NCBI GenBank assembly: GCA_002412495.1 | Contig: DHVE01000072.1 | Coordinates: 1-50,622, forward strand | Direction of reading: 5' to 3' | DNA length: 50,622 nt | Source of the DNA: Betaproteobacteria bacterium UBA5216 | GTDB taxonomy: Bacteria; Pseudomonadota; Gammaproteobacteria; Burkholderiales; SG8-41 | In this document: positions 24,015-33,395 of the stretch, piece after piece | Layout of the letters: the number at the start of each line of letters is the position of its first letter | Position numbering within the stretch: the first letter of the stretch is position 1 | The notes under the pieces: model-generated | Database searches by the model: none | Told to the model about the DNA's origin: nothing | What the model saw: the letters and a program-made list of their open reading frames with translations, nothing else | Translations under genes and position numbers: made by a program

Positions 24015-24190
24015 GGCGCGCTTATCGTGGTCATGACGATCATCGTGGACATGGTGGTGGGGTTGGTTTCTCGGTGACGGTGTCGTGCGGGGTGAATTTC
24101 GCCGGGATTTCGATCGGGCAGGCTGCCATCCTATCATCGGCCGACGGACCGGTCATCGCCGCTAATAGCTGAAAGGCCGGTGGGTCGGGA

Positions 24191-24199
24191 TGTTATAAT
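24191..24199 (+). promoter_or_regulatory. Extended -10 promoter for surE-pcm-nlpD
   Basis: TGTTATAAT is a perfect extended -10 element (TGnTATAAT). Transcription would begin near 24206, about 50 bases before the surE ATG. This also argues against the longer open frame that starts at 24180. Confidence 0.65.
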
Positions 24200-24257
24200 T
24201 TTCGCACCCCATGATGACATTCTGCTCACTCCGCAACCGCCGCATCCAGGAACCGGC

Positions 24258-25007
24258 ATGACCCTGCGCATTCTGTTGAGCAATGACGACGGCTATTTTG
24301 CGCCGGGCCTTGCGGCGTTGGCGCAGGCATTGTCGGCGCTGGGCACGGTCACGGTGGTCGCGCCCGAGCGGGATCGCAGCGGCGCCAGCAATTCACTTAC
24401 GCTGGACCGGCCGCTCACGGTGCGCAAGGCCGCCAACGGGTTTTTTTACATTAACGGCACGCCGACCGATTGCGTACATCTCGCGGTGACGGGGCTGCTC
24501 GATCATTTGCCCGACGTGATTGTCTCGGGCATTAATCACGGCGCCAACATGGGCGACGACACGATTTATTCGGGTACCGTGGCCGCGGCCACGGAAGGTT
24601 TTTTGCTGGGTATTCCGTCGATCGCCATATCACTGGCGGCCGCGGGCAACGATCATTTCGCAACGGCGGCGGAAGTCGCGCGCGGTCTGGTGGAGCGCAA
24701 TGTCAAAAAGTCGTTGAAGGAGCCCATGCTGCTGAATGTGAATGTGCCCGATGTGCCACACGCGTCGCTGCGCGGCACGGAGGTCACGCGTCTGGGCAAA
24801 CGCCACAAGGCCGAGCCGGTGGTCAAGGCGCTTAATCCGCGTGGTGAGCCGATTTACTGGGTGGGCGCGGCGGGCAGCGCGCAAGATGCCGGCGCCGGCA
24901 CGGATTTTTACGCGGTGGCGCAGGGCCGGGTTTCGATTACGCCGCTGCAAGTTGATCTGACGCGCACGCAGCAAATGGATACCGTGCGCCAGTGGCTGGC
25001 CACCTGA
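24258..25007 (+). CDS. surE: 5'/3'-nucleotidase SurE
   Basis: A metal-dependent nucleotide phosphatase of the stationary-phase survival group. 249 residues from ATG 24258, which has AGGAA ten bases upstream and gives the family N-terminus MTLRILLSNDDGYFAPG. The acidic metal ligands are in SNDDG (8-12). The SGINHGANMGDDTIYSGTV segment holds the conserved Asn and the nucleotide pocket. Length and motifs are normal. It is followed by pcm (9-bp gap) and nlpD, the classical order. Confidence 0.96.
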   Translation: MTLRILLSNDDGYFAPGLAALAQALSALGTVTVVAPERDRSGASNSLTLDRPLTVRKAANGFFYINGTPTDCVHLAVTGLLDHLPDVIVSGINHGANMGDDTIYSGTVAAATEGFLLGIPSIAISLAAAGNDHFATAAEVARGLVERNVKKSLKEPMLLNVNVPDVPHASLRGTEVTRLGKRHKAEPVVKALNPRGEPIYWVGAAGSAQDAGAGTDFYAVAQGRVSITPLQVDLTRTQQMDTVRQWLAT

Positions 25008-25016
25008 TCGCTTGAC

Positions 25017-25682
25017 ATGCCCATGAGCATCCACCATTCCGGCATCGGCATGACCTCGCAGCGCACCCGCATGCGCATGGTTGAGCGTTTGCGCCAGCAG
25101 GGCATCCGCGACGAAATCGTGTTGTCGGTGATGGGCGAGGTGCCGCGCCACTTGTTCGTGGACGAGGCGCTGGCGCATCGCGCCTACGAGGATATTTCGC
25201 TGCCCATCGGCTTCGGTCAGACGATTTCCAATCCGCATACGGTGGCGCGCATGACGGAACTTGCGCGGGCCGGCGGTGATCTTAACAAGGTGCTGGAAAT
25301 CGGCACGGGGTGCGGATATCAATGCGCGGTGCTGGCGCGGGTGGCGAAAGAGGTTTATTCGGTGGAACGGTTATTGCAATTAACGGCGAAGGCGCGCAAG
25401 CATCTGCGCGATGCGCGCGTGCTGAATGTGCGGTTGCGACATGGCGACGGGCACGCGGGTGTGCCGACATCGGCGCCGTTTGACGTGATCTTGATGACCG
25501 CGGCGACCACGCATGTGCCGAAAGCGTTGCTCGAACAACTTGCGGTGGGCGGCCGGATGATATTTCCGATGGCCAAGGGCGCCACGCAGCATTTGTCGGT
25601 GATCGAGCGCACGGCGCAGGGCTATACCGAAAAGCGCATGGACGTGGTGAATTTTGTGCCTCTGCTGCCGGGAACGGCGTAA
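25017..25682 (+). CDS. pcm: Protein-L-isoaspartate O-methyltransferase
   Basis: A SAM-dependent methyltransferase that starts repair of isoaspartyl damage in proteins. 221 residues. Marks are GIGMTSQRTRMRMVERL, the PIGFGQTISNPHTVARMTEL substrate loop, the SAM motif VLEIGTGCGYQCAVLA, and RHGDGHAGVPTSAPFDVILM. The usual DGW is DGH here, and the motif II usually read as T/A-A-A is TAATTHVP; both are tolerable variants. ATG 25017 or 25023 may be used. The gene overlaps none of its neighbours and is cotranscribed with surE. Confidence 0.95.
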   Translation: MPMSIHHSGIGMTSQRTRMRMVERLRQQGIRDEIVLSVMGEVPRHLFVDEALAHRAYEDISLPIGFGQTISNPHTVARMTELARAGGDLNKVLEIGTGCGYQCAVLARVAKEVYSVERLLQLTAKARKHLRDARVLNVRLRHGDGHAGVPTSAPFDVILMTAATTHVPKALLEQLAVGGRMIFPMAKGATQHLSVIERTAQGYTEKRMDVVNFVPLLPGTA

Positions 25683-25740
25683 ATTACGCGGCGTGACATG
25701 TGAAAGCGGCGTCTGGAAAAAACGGGAACGGGATGCTCTG

Positions 25741-26724
25741 ATGCGGTTGGCGTTTCATCAATTCATTCATGGCGGTGTGCTGGCCATCTGCGCGGGACTG
25801 TTCGCGGGCTGCGCCGTGCTGAATCCGGCGCCGGTATCGGAACGTACGCCGCCGCCCAAGCCGGGCACCAAGCCCGCGCCGGTTGCCGTGCAGCCGGACG
25901 TCGCGCCGAAGCCCGATGCTGGCGTGATTGTCACGCCGCTGCCGCCGGCCGCGCCGTCGGGGCCGACGTACATCGTCAAGCAAGGTGACACGCTGTTCAG
26001 CATCGGTAAGGCGCACGGCATCGACTACCGCGATATTGCCACGTGGAACGGCATTGATCCGGCCAGTATCAAGGTTGGCCAGCAATTGCGCCTGTCGCCG
26101 CCTGATGGCGTGGCGACCGCGCCCATGAAGCCGCCTCCTGGCGTTGTTGAAGCGCGCCCACTGGACGGCGGGACCGGCACGCCGAGTACGGATCCAAACA
26201 TGAAAACGCAGCCGCTGGCGCAGCGCGTGCCGTACAGCGATGAGGCCTACGCGCGCATGGCGAAAGTGCAGCCCGCGGCGAAACCGGAAGTAAAGCCGGA
26301 GCCAACAGCACCCGAAGTCAAACCGGATGGCAAACCCGAAGCGCCGCGCGGCGACGGCGAAGTGGATTGGGCGTGGCCCACCGCCGGCAAGGTCATCGGC
26401 AACTTCAATGATGGATCAAACAAGGGCGTTGTCATCGCTGGCAAGATGGGGCAGCCGGTGCAGGCAAGCGCGGCGGGGCGCGTGATTTTCAGCGGCACCG
26501 GCATACGGGGTCTCGGCAAGCTGGTGGTGATACGGCACAACGCCAACTACCTGAGTGTTTATGCGCACAACAATACCTTGCTGGTGAAAGAGGGCCAGAA
26601 CGTCACCAAGGGACAAAAAATCGCAGAGATGGGCAACAGCGATTCCGATCAGGTGAAACTGCATTTTGAAATTCGCCGCCAGGGCAAACCGGTGGACCCG
26701 GTCAAGCTGCTGCCGCCGGCTTGA
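25741..26724 (+). CDS. nlpD: NlpD-like lipoprotein: LysM plus degenerate LytM (M23) domain
   Basis: 327 residues from ATG 25741. The lipobox LFAGC places the lipidated Cys at residue 24. After a proline-rich linker a LysM domain (about 80-123, YIVKQGDTLFSIGKAHGIDY) binds peptidoglycan. A second Pro/Lys-rich linker leads to the LytM/M23 domain from about residue 210. Two zinc-binding positions are lost: NKGVVIAG has Lys where active M23 enzymes have His, and VKLHFEIR has Lys for the first His of HxH. That is the pattern of NlpD, which activates the amidase AmiC instead of cutting peptidoglycan itself. rpoS, usually next, is absent. Confidence 0.93.
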   Translation: MRLAFHQFIHGGVLAICAGLFAGCAVLNPAPVSERTPPPKPGTKPAPVAVQPDVAPKPDAGVIVTPLPPAAPSGPTYIVKQGDTLFSIGKAHGIDYRDIATWNGIDPASIKVGQQLRLSPPDGVATAPMKPPPGVVEARPLDGGTGTPSTDPNMKTQPLAQRVPYSDEAYARMAKVQPAAKPEVKPEPTAPEVKPDGKPEAPRGDGEVDWAWPTAGKVIGNFNDGSNKGVVIAGKMGQPVQASAAGRVIFSGTGIRGLGKLVVIRHNANYLSVYAHNNTLLVKEGQNVTKGQKIAEMGNSDSDQVKLHFEIRRQGKPVDPVKLLPPA

Positions 26725-26736
26725 TGTCTCGGTGTG

Positions 26737-28737
26737 TTACGCGGGCAATGCCTGGATGTGCTGCTGAAGTTGTTTTAAGTTATTGTTTTTGTTGATATTA
26801 TTTTGTTCCCCCTGATAGCGCAAGGAAACATACAGCTGCGTGATCTCGTGTGCGGCGCTTGCGAATTCTGGGCGTGCCGTGGCGACGCGCGCGGCGAAAT
26901 CCAGCGGTCCTTCGGCGTCACCGCGCGCGATACCTGCCTTGGCCATTTTGTCGCAAAACTGCTGATAGGCGGCCAGCGCGGGCTCGCGTGATCGTTTGCG
27001 ATGCGTGAGCGCAATCAACGCCAGAATCGCGGTAACCAGAACCGTCGCGCCGATCAACAGGGCCGCCAGCGTGCGCAACGCGTCGCCATCCAGGCCGGCG
27101 CGATAGAGCAGAGCGCGTTGTGATTCGAGGTTGTAGCTGAGAACCGTTTGGTTCCAGCCATTGGCCACCGAATCCCACGTCAGCGCCAGCCGATGCAGCA
27201 GCGGATTTTTGCTGGTGAACAAGCCGCGTTGCAACGCGGCACCCTCGGGGATCGCTGCCGCCAGACCGCCGTCCGCGCGCGCCGGCGACACCGAATTGGT
27301 CGGATCGACGCGCACCCAGCCGCGTTTTTCCATCCACACTTCCGTCCAGGCGTGTGCATCCGATTGACGCACGATCAGGTAATTGCCGAGCGGATTGTAT
27401 TCGCCGCCAAGATAACCGGTGACCACGCGCGCGGGCACGCCTGCCGCGCGCATCAGCACCACGAACGCCGACGAAAAATGTTCGCAGAAGCCCTGGCGCG
27501 TATTGAACAAAAAGTCGTCCACCGAATCACGGCCGAGCAGCGGCGGTTCCAGTGTGTATTCGAGTTTTTGTTCGCGAAACAGCGCGAGTGCGGCGTTCGT
27601 AATGGCCTCGTTGACATCGGGCGCGCCACCGTGGCGCTCGCGCAATTCGCGTCCCAGGGCCAGCGTGCGCCGGTTGTATCCGGGCGGCAGGCGCAGTGCG
27701 CGGCGCTGCATGACATTGGCGCCATCCGAGCCGATCGCATACTCCAATTGCGATTCAACGGTGTAACGCATGCGGCTGGTAACAGGGGTGTTCGACAGCA
27801 ACAGATACTCGCCGGTAATGGCGGCGCGCGGCGGTATGATGCTTGGTATATCGAGCGCGAACAGCCAGCGCCGGTTGTGCGGTTCGATGGTCACGGTGTA
27901 ACGCACCGGGTCGCCGCGGCGCGGCATGCCGATGTTGTTGTATAACCCGCCCAGCGAGCCGGTCCATGTCTGGCCATCAAAATCCGGCAGTACTGGGCCG
28001 CGCCAGTAAAGCCGGTTGGGCAGGGGAATTTTGCCGGCAAACTCCGCGCGCAGTGCGACTTCATCGGAAAACACCAGCTTGTTGATGGTGCCGGGACGCA
28101 TGTTGTCCGACAGGCCGGTAACGCCGGCAAAGGCGTCGGACGGCATGCCCCACAACGGTCCTTGCACGCGCGGAAACAGTACAAAAAACACCACCATCAG
28201 CGGCACCGACTGCGCGAGCATTACCGCCGAGGTGAGCAACGGGCCACGAAGCCCCTTGGGCTCATCGGCATGTTGCAGGTTGATCATGGCGGCGGTGATG
28301 AACCACACGCACGCCAGCAGGTAGAGCGCCGTCGGAATCGATTGTGTGTAAAAGAAATTGGTTATTACCAGAAAGTAGCCGATGAACGCCAGTATCATGC
28401 CGTCGCGCTGCGTGCGGGTTTCCAGCAACTTGAGCGAGAGCATCAGCACCAGCAGGGCGACGCCGGCATCGCGGCCGAACAGCGTGCGGTAATGCAGAAA
28501 AATCGCCGCGCCGCTGGCGGCGACAATTGCGATCAACAGCCAGCGCGCGGGCATCTCCAGCCGCGTGCGCGCGAGGTAAACGCGCCATAGACACAGGGCG
28601 CCGGCCAGCACCACCAGCCAGGGCGGCAGTCGCGCGGCGTGCGGCGCCGCGACCAGTGCGAACGCGACCGTCAGCCACACCGCGTTGCGCAGACTGATGG
28701 CGGGCGTGGTAGCGGGTTTAGCGGGCGTCTTGGCCAT
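26737..28737 (-). CDS. TgpA-like transglutaminase-domain membrane protein (DUF3488)
   Basis: 666 residues from ATG 28737, which overlaps the end of the DUF58 gene by 20 bp. The N-terminal 200 residues carry about six membrane helices. A periplasmic transglutaminase core follows with a complete triad: Cys418 (RQGFCEHFSSAF), His462 (SDAHAWTEVW) and Asp478 (RVDPTNS). A final membrane helix (about 560-585) precedes a cytoplasmic tail. TgpA of Pseudomonas aeruginosa is essential and has this layout; its substrate is not settled. It is third in the moxR-DUF58-tgpA operon and converges on nlpD with a 12-bp gap. Confidence 0.92.
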   Translation of the reverse strand: MAKTPAKPATTPAISLRNAVWLTVAFALVAAPHAARLPPWLVVLAGALCLWRVYLARTRLEMPARWLLIAIVAASGAAIFLHYRTLFGRDAGVALLVLMLSLKLLETRTQRDGMILAFIGYFLVITNFFYTQSIPTALYLLACVWFITAAMINLQHADEPKGLRGPLLTSAVMLAQSVPLMVVFFVLFPRVQGPLWGMPSDAFAGVTGLSDNMRPGTINKLVFSDEVALRAEFAGKIPLPNRLYWRGPVLPDFDGQTWTGSLGGLYNNIGMPRRGDPVRYTVTIEPHNRRWLFALDIPSIIPPRAAITGEYLLLSNTPVTSRMRYTVESQLEYAIGSDGANVMQRRALRLPPGYNRRTLALGRELRERHGGAPDVNEAITNAALALFREQKLEYTLEPPLLGRDSVDDFLFNTRQGFCEHFSSAFVVLMRAAGVPARVVTGYLGGEYNPLGNYLIVRQSDAHAWTEVWMEKRGWVRVDPTNSVSPARADGGLAAAIPEGAALQRGLFTSKNPLLHRLALTWDSVANGWNQTVLSYNLESQRALLYRAGLDGDALRTLAALLIGATVLVTAILALIALTHRKRSREPALAAYQQFCDKMAKAGIARGDAEGPLDFAARVATARPEFASAAHEITQLYVSLRYQGEQNNINKNNNLKQLQQHIQALPA

Positions 28738-29725
28738 CGTGCGGATCGTCACTGATGTCGTCGGGCAAATCGTGCAGGGCCAGCGCTTCCAGGCAACGTT
28801 CGCGGTGCGCGTCGCCACTCGCCATCGGCACCACGGCACCCGGCAAACGCAGGCCGTAATTCAAACGTTGCGCATCGGCATCGAGCACCCAGCGCGTCAG
28901 CCGCGAAAGTTTTTCTTCAACATCCATGCGCGGCGGCAGTTGATCCCACGCGAGCCAGATTTCGCTGGACGCCTGTCCGGTGAATTGTTTTGTGTGTAAA
29001 CCCTGCCCGCGCGCCGCGGCTTTCCAGGCGATGTGGTGCGGCGGGTCGCCGAGATGATACGGGCGCAGGCCCGCGAAATCTTCCTGTCCTTGGCCGTGCG
29101 AGGCGCCGATGCCCTGCGAGGCTTCCGCCGCAGGCAAAGGTTGCCCCGCCGGCGCGGGGCGCGGATACACGATGCAATGCATGTCGGGTCGCAGAACGCT
29201 CCATGCGTTATAGAGCCCGAGCGGGAAACGCGTGAACAGCGCGAGCCGTCCCGGACGCAACTTGCCGCGCCGCGTGGCGGGCACCGTCACGCTGATGGGC
29301 ACAGTGGCCTTGGGCGGGATATCGGTGTACTGCGCATCGCCGCCGCCGCGCCGCTCGCGCGACAATCCAACCGCATGGCGCGCCTGCTCGCCGGGGTTGG
29401 TGAGATTCAGCGTGAAGTGCGCATTGCCGCCGGCAAACACCGCGGGTGCGCGGCCGGCGGAGACGTGTAGCCGAACGAGATTGCGAAAGGTATACAACAT
29501 GCCGTTAAATGCCATTGCCACCAGCAGAAACGTCAGTACGAAACCCAGGCTCAGGCCATAGTTAATCGCGCCGAGCAGCATCATGACCAGCACGATAGCG
29601 AATAGCATGCCATGCCGCGTGGGCAATATGTACACGCGGCGCTGCCCCAGAACAACCACGCCGCTTTCGGGCGCACGCGGCAGCGTGAACCAGTCAGAGA
29701 GACGCGAGGCGAGAGCGGTGAGCAT
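28718..29725 (-). CDS. DUF58-domain protein
   Basis: 335 residues. Two membrane helices lie at about 38-80. The DUF58 signature GQEDFAGLRPYHLGDPPHHI with WKAAAR lies at about 215-240. The rest is a beta-rich region. DUF58 proteins are encoded next to MoxR ATPases and are thought to act with them in assembly or activation of envelope or secreted proteins. The GC-rich hairpin at 29761-29780 in the gap before the start may tune expression relative to moxR. The stop lies inside the start of tgpA. Confidence 0.93.
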   Translation of the reverse strand: MLTALASRLSDWFTLPRAPESGVVVLGQRRVYILPTRHGMLFAIVLVMMLLGAINYGLSLGFVLTFLLVAMAFNGMLYTFRNLVRLHVSAGRAPAVFAGGNAHFTLNLTNPGEQARHAVGLSRERRGGGDAQYTDIPPKATVPISVTVPATRRGKLRPGRLALFTRFPLGLYNAWSVLRPDMHCIVYPRPAPAGQPLPAAEASQGIGASHGQGQEDFAGLRPYHLGDPPHHIAWKAAARGQGLHTKQFTGQASSEIWLAWDQLPPRMDVEEKLSRLTRWVLDADAQRLNYGLRLPGAVVPMASGDAHRERCLEALALHDLPDDISDDPHDGQDAR

Positions 29726-29797
29726 GCGGGATTGGGGGGGGCGCTTGATGTCGCTGTCAATGCCGGGGCAAGTCCCCGCACTTCATGGTCACCTTGG

Positions 29798-30718
29798 TCA
29801 AGGAATCGCCACGCTGGCAATCAGCCGCGCGGCGATATCCTTGCTCGTCGCGGCGGCTTCACGCGCGACCCCCGTGGGGCTGAGCCGGTGGCCGACCACG
29901 CCCGGCAGCACGGCCTGCACATCTTCGGGCACCACGTGCTTGCGCGCATCGAGCAATGCCCATGCGCGCGCGGCCTGCGCCAGCGCAAGCCCCGCGCGTG
30001 GCGACAGACCGCTCACGTAGTCGGCGCTGCGGCGCGTGTGGCTGATCAAGGCTTGCACGTAGTCAAGCAGCGCGTCGGAGACATGCACCTGTTGTGATTC
30101 ACGTTGTAACGCCAGCAACTCGGCAGGCTGCATGCAGGGTTGAATGCGCTCCAGCAGATCACGGCGGTTTTCGCCGCGCAGCAGGGCGCGTTCCGCTTCG
30201 GGGCCGGGGTAGCCGAGTTCGATGCGCATCAGGAATCGATCCAGTTGCGATTCCGGCAACGGAAACGTGCCGATCTGGTGCGATGGATTTTGCGTGGCGA
30301 TAACAAAAAACGGATCGGGCAGGCGGCGCGTTTCGCCTTCGATGGTGACTTGATGTTCTTCCATCGCTTCGAGCAGCGCGCTTTGCGCCTTGGGCGTGGC
30401 GCGATTGATTTCGTCGGCCAGCACTACTTGCGAAAAAATCGGTCCCGGATGAAATTCAAATTTGGAACGGTCGCCGTTGTAGACCGCGACGCCCAGCACA
30501 TCGGCGGGCAGCAGGTCGCTGGTGAACTGGATGCGGTGAAAATTAAGTCCGAGCGACGCCGCCAGTGCGTGCGCCAGCGTGGTTTTGCCTACCCCCGGCA
30601 CATCCTCAATCAGCAAGTGGCCGCGCGCGACCAAGCACGCCAGCGCGAGGCGTATCTGCTGTTGCTTGCCGAGAATGATGCCGCTGACCTGTTGCGTGAC
30701 TTGTTCTATTTTTGTCAT
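29798..30718 (-). CDS. MoxR-family AAA+ ATPase
   Basis: A 306-residue soluble chaperone-like ATPase. Walker A is in EDVPGVGKTTLA (38-49), Walker B and the following conserved region read VVLADEINRATPKAQSALLE, and FFVIATQNPSHQIGTFPLPE supplies sensor 1. The lid domain ends with ARKHVVPEDVQAVLPGVVGH. It is first in the operon with DUF58 and tgpA, a conserved trio. TAACCCTATGTT lies 16-27 bases before the ATG, a motif repeated before the amidase gene. Confidence 0.94.
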   Translation of the reverse strand: MTKIEQVTQQVSGIILGKQQQIRLALACLVARGHLLIEDVPGVGKTTLAHALAASLGLNFHRIQFTSDLLPADVLGVAVYNGDRSKFEFHPGPIFSQVVLADEINRATPKAQSALLEAMEEHQVTIEGETRRLPDPFFVIATQNPSHQIGTFPLPESQLDRFLMRIELGYPGPEAERALLRGENRRDLLERIQPCMQPAELLALQRESQQVHVSDALLDYVQALISHTRRSADYVSGLSPRAGLALAQAARAWALLDARKHVVPEDVQAVLPGVVGHRLSPTGVAREAAATSKDIAARLIASVAIP

Positions 30719-30819
30719 TGATAGTGTAATAAAAACATAGGGTTACGTGTATTCCGTGGATCGTCCATCTTGCGGGTATTATACGTGTCCTGATCTCAAT
30801 TACGCTTTGGAGCATTGCC

Positions 30820-31743
30820 GTGAGCACCGCCTTTATCACGCATCCCGACTGCCTGCTACATGACATGGGCGCACATCATCCTGAATGTCCGGCCCGATTG
30901 TCGGCGATTCAGGACCAGTTGATCGCATCGGGTCTCATCAACCACGTGCGGCAAGATGACGCACCCAAAGCCACACGCGAGCAGCTGGAACGCGTGCATG
31001 ACGCCGGCTATCTGGATGCCATTGAAGCAGCCTCGCCACGCAGCGGTTTGATTCATCTCGATCCCGACACTGCGATGAATTCGCATACACTCGATGCCGC
31101 CTTGCGCGCGGCGGGGGCGGGCGTGCTGGCTACCGACGAGGTCATCAGCGGCAAGGCCGAAAACGCATTTTGCGCCGTGCGGCCGCCGGGACATCACGCC
31201 AAACGCAGTCGTGCGATGGGATTTTGCGTGATCAACAGCATCGCCGTGGCTGCCGCACACGCGCTCGATTACCACGGACTGGAACGCGTGGCGATCGTCG
31301 ATTTTGACGTCCACCACGGCAATGGTACCGAGGAAATTTTCAGCAACGATGAACGCGTGCTGATGGTGTCCACCTTTCAGCATCCGTTTTACCCCTACAG
31401 CGGTACGGAAGGGCGCTCGGAGCGCATGGTGAATATTCCGCTCGCAGCCTACAGCGGCGGCAAGGAATTTCGCGCGGCGGTTGAAGCGCACTGGCTTCCC
31501 GCGCTGGAGAAATTCAAACCGCAGATGCTGTTTATATCAGCCGGTTTCGACGCGCACCGCGAAGACGATCTCGCGATGCTGCAATTGGTGGAAGCGGATT
31601 ACGCGTGGGTGACCGAAAAACTGATGGCCGTGGCCGCGAAACACGCGGGCGGCCGTATCGTGTCGATGCTGGAAGGCGGCTATTCGTTGAGCGCGCTGGG
31701 GCGCAGTGCGGCGGTGCATGTGAAGGGGCTGGCGGGGTTGTAG
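30820..31743 (+). CDS. Histone-deacetylase-family amidohydrolase
   Basis: 307 residues from GTG 30820, with TTTGGAG eight bases upstream. The class II HDAC-like zinc site is complete: the CAVRPPGHHAKRSRAMGFC catalytic His pair, AIVDFDVHHGNGTEE with the zinc-binding Asp and His, and FISAGFDAHREDDLA with the second Asp. GGYSL supplies the transition-state loop. Bacterial members deacetylate acetylpolyamines or other small acetylated amides, or acetyl-lysine in proteins; the substrate is unknown. It starts about 100 bp from moxR, divergently. Confidence 0.94.
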   Translation: MSTAFITHPDCLLHDMGAHHPECPARLSAIQDQLIASGLINHVRQDDAPKATREQLERVHDAGYLDAIEAASPRSGLIHLDPDTAMNSHTLDAALRAAGAGVLATDEVISGKAENAFCAVRPPGHHAKRSRAMGFCVINSIAVAAAHALDYHGLERVAIVDFDVHHGNGTEEIFSNDERVLMVSTFQHPFYPYSGTEGRSERMVNIPLAAYSGGKEFRAAVEAHWLPALEKFKPQMLFISAGFDAHREDDLAMLQLVEADYAWVTEKLMAVAAKHAGGRIVSMLEGGYSLSALGRSAAVHVKGLAGL

Positions 31744-31754
31744 GCAATGCGCAG

Positions 31755-32123
31755 TTAAACAATCACCGCCGCCACTACATCCCGCCCCTCGGCCACCAAG
31801 ATGTTAAACGTGCGGCAGGCTGCGGCGGTGTCCATCGATTCCACGCCGATTTGCGCACGCACGAACTCGCGCAGGGCCGCCGGGCCGGGAAAGCGGTGGG
31901 TGGCGCCAGTACCGAGCAGCAGGATTTCGGGTTTCAGGGACAGCAAAAACGCCAGCGGGTCGGCGCCAATGGCGTCAACGCTGGTGACGGCCCAGGTGTC
32001 GTGTATCGCTTGCGGCGTGACCACCAGCGATCGCTCGTAACGCTGGTTGTTCACCGCGACATAGCCGGCGCCATACCCGGTGAACTGGTTTTGCGTCCCG
32101 GTCTTTGCCAGGTGAAGTTTCAT
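31755..32123 (-). CDS. Mth938-domain protein (DUF498)
   Basis: 122 residues from ATG 32123 (MKLHLAKTGTQNQFTGYG). The open frame runs 22 residues further, but that part lies over the divergent promoter region. Marks are PEILLLGTGATHRFPGPAAL and GVESMDTAAACRTFNILVAE with GRDVVAAVIV. The family includes mitochondrial complex I assembly factor NDUFAF3; bacterial members have no settled role. Divergence from the aminotransferase/hom/thrC genes is the usual betaproteobacterial context. Confidence 0.92.
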   Translation of the reverse strand: MKLHLAKTGTQNQFTGYGAGYVAVNNQRYERSLVVTPQAIHDTWAVTSVDAIGADPLAFLLSLKPEILLLGTGATHRFPGPAALREFVRAQIGVESMDTAAACRTFNILVAEGRDVVAAVIV

Positions 32124-32149
32124 AAGTGTTTCATAAGTTTTTGATTTGC

Positions 32150-32179
32150 TTGAACTTCCTTGCTCGGCTAAAATTATAC
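32150..32179 (+). promoter_or_regulatory. Candidate promoter for the aminotransferase-hom genes
   Basis: TTGAAC, 18 bases, TTATAC: a reasonable sigma-70 pair in the divergent gap, 32 bases before the aminotransferase ATG. Confidence 0.45.
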
Positions 32180-32210
32180 GCTTTCGCAATGTGTAAATAG
32201 AATCCCGCTC

Positions 32211-33395
32211 ATGGAAGAGTTTCCCCGAATCAAACGGCTGCCGCCGTATGTGTTTAATGTCACCGGCGAGCTAAAGCTCGCGGCGCGGCGGCGCGGCGAA
32301 GATGTGATCGACTTCAGCATGGGCAATCCCGACGGCCCCACGCCGCGGCATATCGTCGACAAACTGGTCGAATCGATACAACGCCCCGACACGCATGGCT
32401 ACTCGGTGTCGAAGGGCATCCATCGTCTGCGCAAGGCGATCTGCAACTGGTATCAGACGCGCTACAAGGTTGAACTCGATCCGGATTCGGAAGCGATTGT
32501 CACCATCGGTTCCAAGGAAGGCATTGCGCATCTCGCGCTGGCGACACTCGAGCGCGGCGATGTGGTGTTGGTGCCGAACCCAAGTTATCCGATTCATATT
32601 TACGGGCCGGTGATCGCGGGCGCGGATATCCGCCACGTGCCGATGCAGGCGGACGTCGATTTTTTTGACGAACTCGAAAAAGCCATTCGCGACGGTTACC
32701 CCAAGCCGAAGATGTTGATCGTGAATTTCCCGAGCAACCCGACGGCGCAGTGCGTGGACCTCGCCTTTTTCGAACGGCTGATCGCGATTGCGCGCGAACA
32801 CAATATTTACGTGGTGCATGATCTGGCTTACGCCGACATCGTGTTCGACGACTACAAGGCGCCGTCGATTCTGGAAGTGCCGGGCGCAAAAGAAGTCGCG
32901 GTTGAATTTTTCACCATGTCCAAAAGCTACAACATGGCGGGCTGGCGCGTGGGTTACATGGTCGGCAACCGCGATCTGGTGAATGCCCTGGGTCGCATGA
33001 AGAGTTATCACGACTACGGCACGTTCACGCCGATCCAGGTGGCGTCGATCATCGCGCTTGAAGGTCCGCAGGATTGTGTCGAGGAAGTGCGGCAAACGTA
33101 CCAAAACCGGCGCGATGTGCTGTGTGCGGGACTGCACGCGGCGGGCTGGAACGTGGATATCCCCAAGGCCACCATGTACGTGTGGGCGCAGATTCCCGAA
33201 GCCTACAAGAAAATGGGCTCGCTGGAATTTTCCAAAAAGTTGCTGGCCGAAGCCAAGATTGCTGTCGCGCCAGGCACCGGATTTGGCCATTACGGCGACA
33301 ACCATGTGCGCTTCGCGATGATTGAGAATGAGGCTCGCACGCGACAGGCATTGCGGGGCATCAAGGAAATGTTCAAGAAAGACGGTCTGCTATGA
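32211..33395 (+). CDS. alaC: Alanine-forming class I/II PLP aminotransferase (AlaC type)
   Basis: 394 residues of a fold-type I aminotransferase. The PLP lysine is Lys238 in TMSKSYNMAGWRVGYM; NFPSNPTAQCVDL and HDLAYADIVFD supply cofactor contacts. MEEFPRIKRLPPYVFN is the N-terminus of the AlaC/YfdZ group, which makes alanine from pyruvate and glutamate. The gene is coupled to hom by an ATGA overlap, which is usual in this class and suggests joint control of alanine and aspartate-family synthesis. Confidence 0.9.
   Translation: MEEFPRIKRLPPYVFNVTGELKLAARRRGEDVIDFSMGNPDGPTPRHIVDKLVESIQRPDTHGYSVSKGIHRLRKAICNWYQTRYKVELDPDSEAIVTIGSKEGIAHLALATLERGDVVLVPNPSYPIHIYGPVIAGADIRHVPMQADVDFFDELEKAIRDGYPKPKMLIVNFPSNPTAQCVDLAFFERLIAIAREHNIYVVHDLAYADIVFDDYKAPSILEVPGAKEVAVEFFTMSKSYNMAGWRVGYMVGNRDLVNALGRMKSYHDYGTFTPIQVASIIALEGPQDCVEEVRQTYQNRRDVLCAGLHAAGWNVDIPKATMYVWAQIPEAYKKMGSLEFSKKLLAEAKIAVAPGTGFGHYGDNHVRFAMIENEARTRQALRGIKEMFKKDGLL

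Noticed and set aside
24015..24137. Histidine-rich N-terminal extension of the CoA-transferase (HHHVHDDRHDHDK)
   Set aside because: It looks like a metal-binding leader, but it lies upstream of the standard family start and the region is low-complexity. More likely an untranslated leader.
30728..30737. AATAAAAACA recurring at 30728, 41780 and 46272
   Set aside because: All lie in short AT-rich gaps and the 10-mer is simple; the positions relative to genes are not consistent enough to call a regulatory site.
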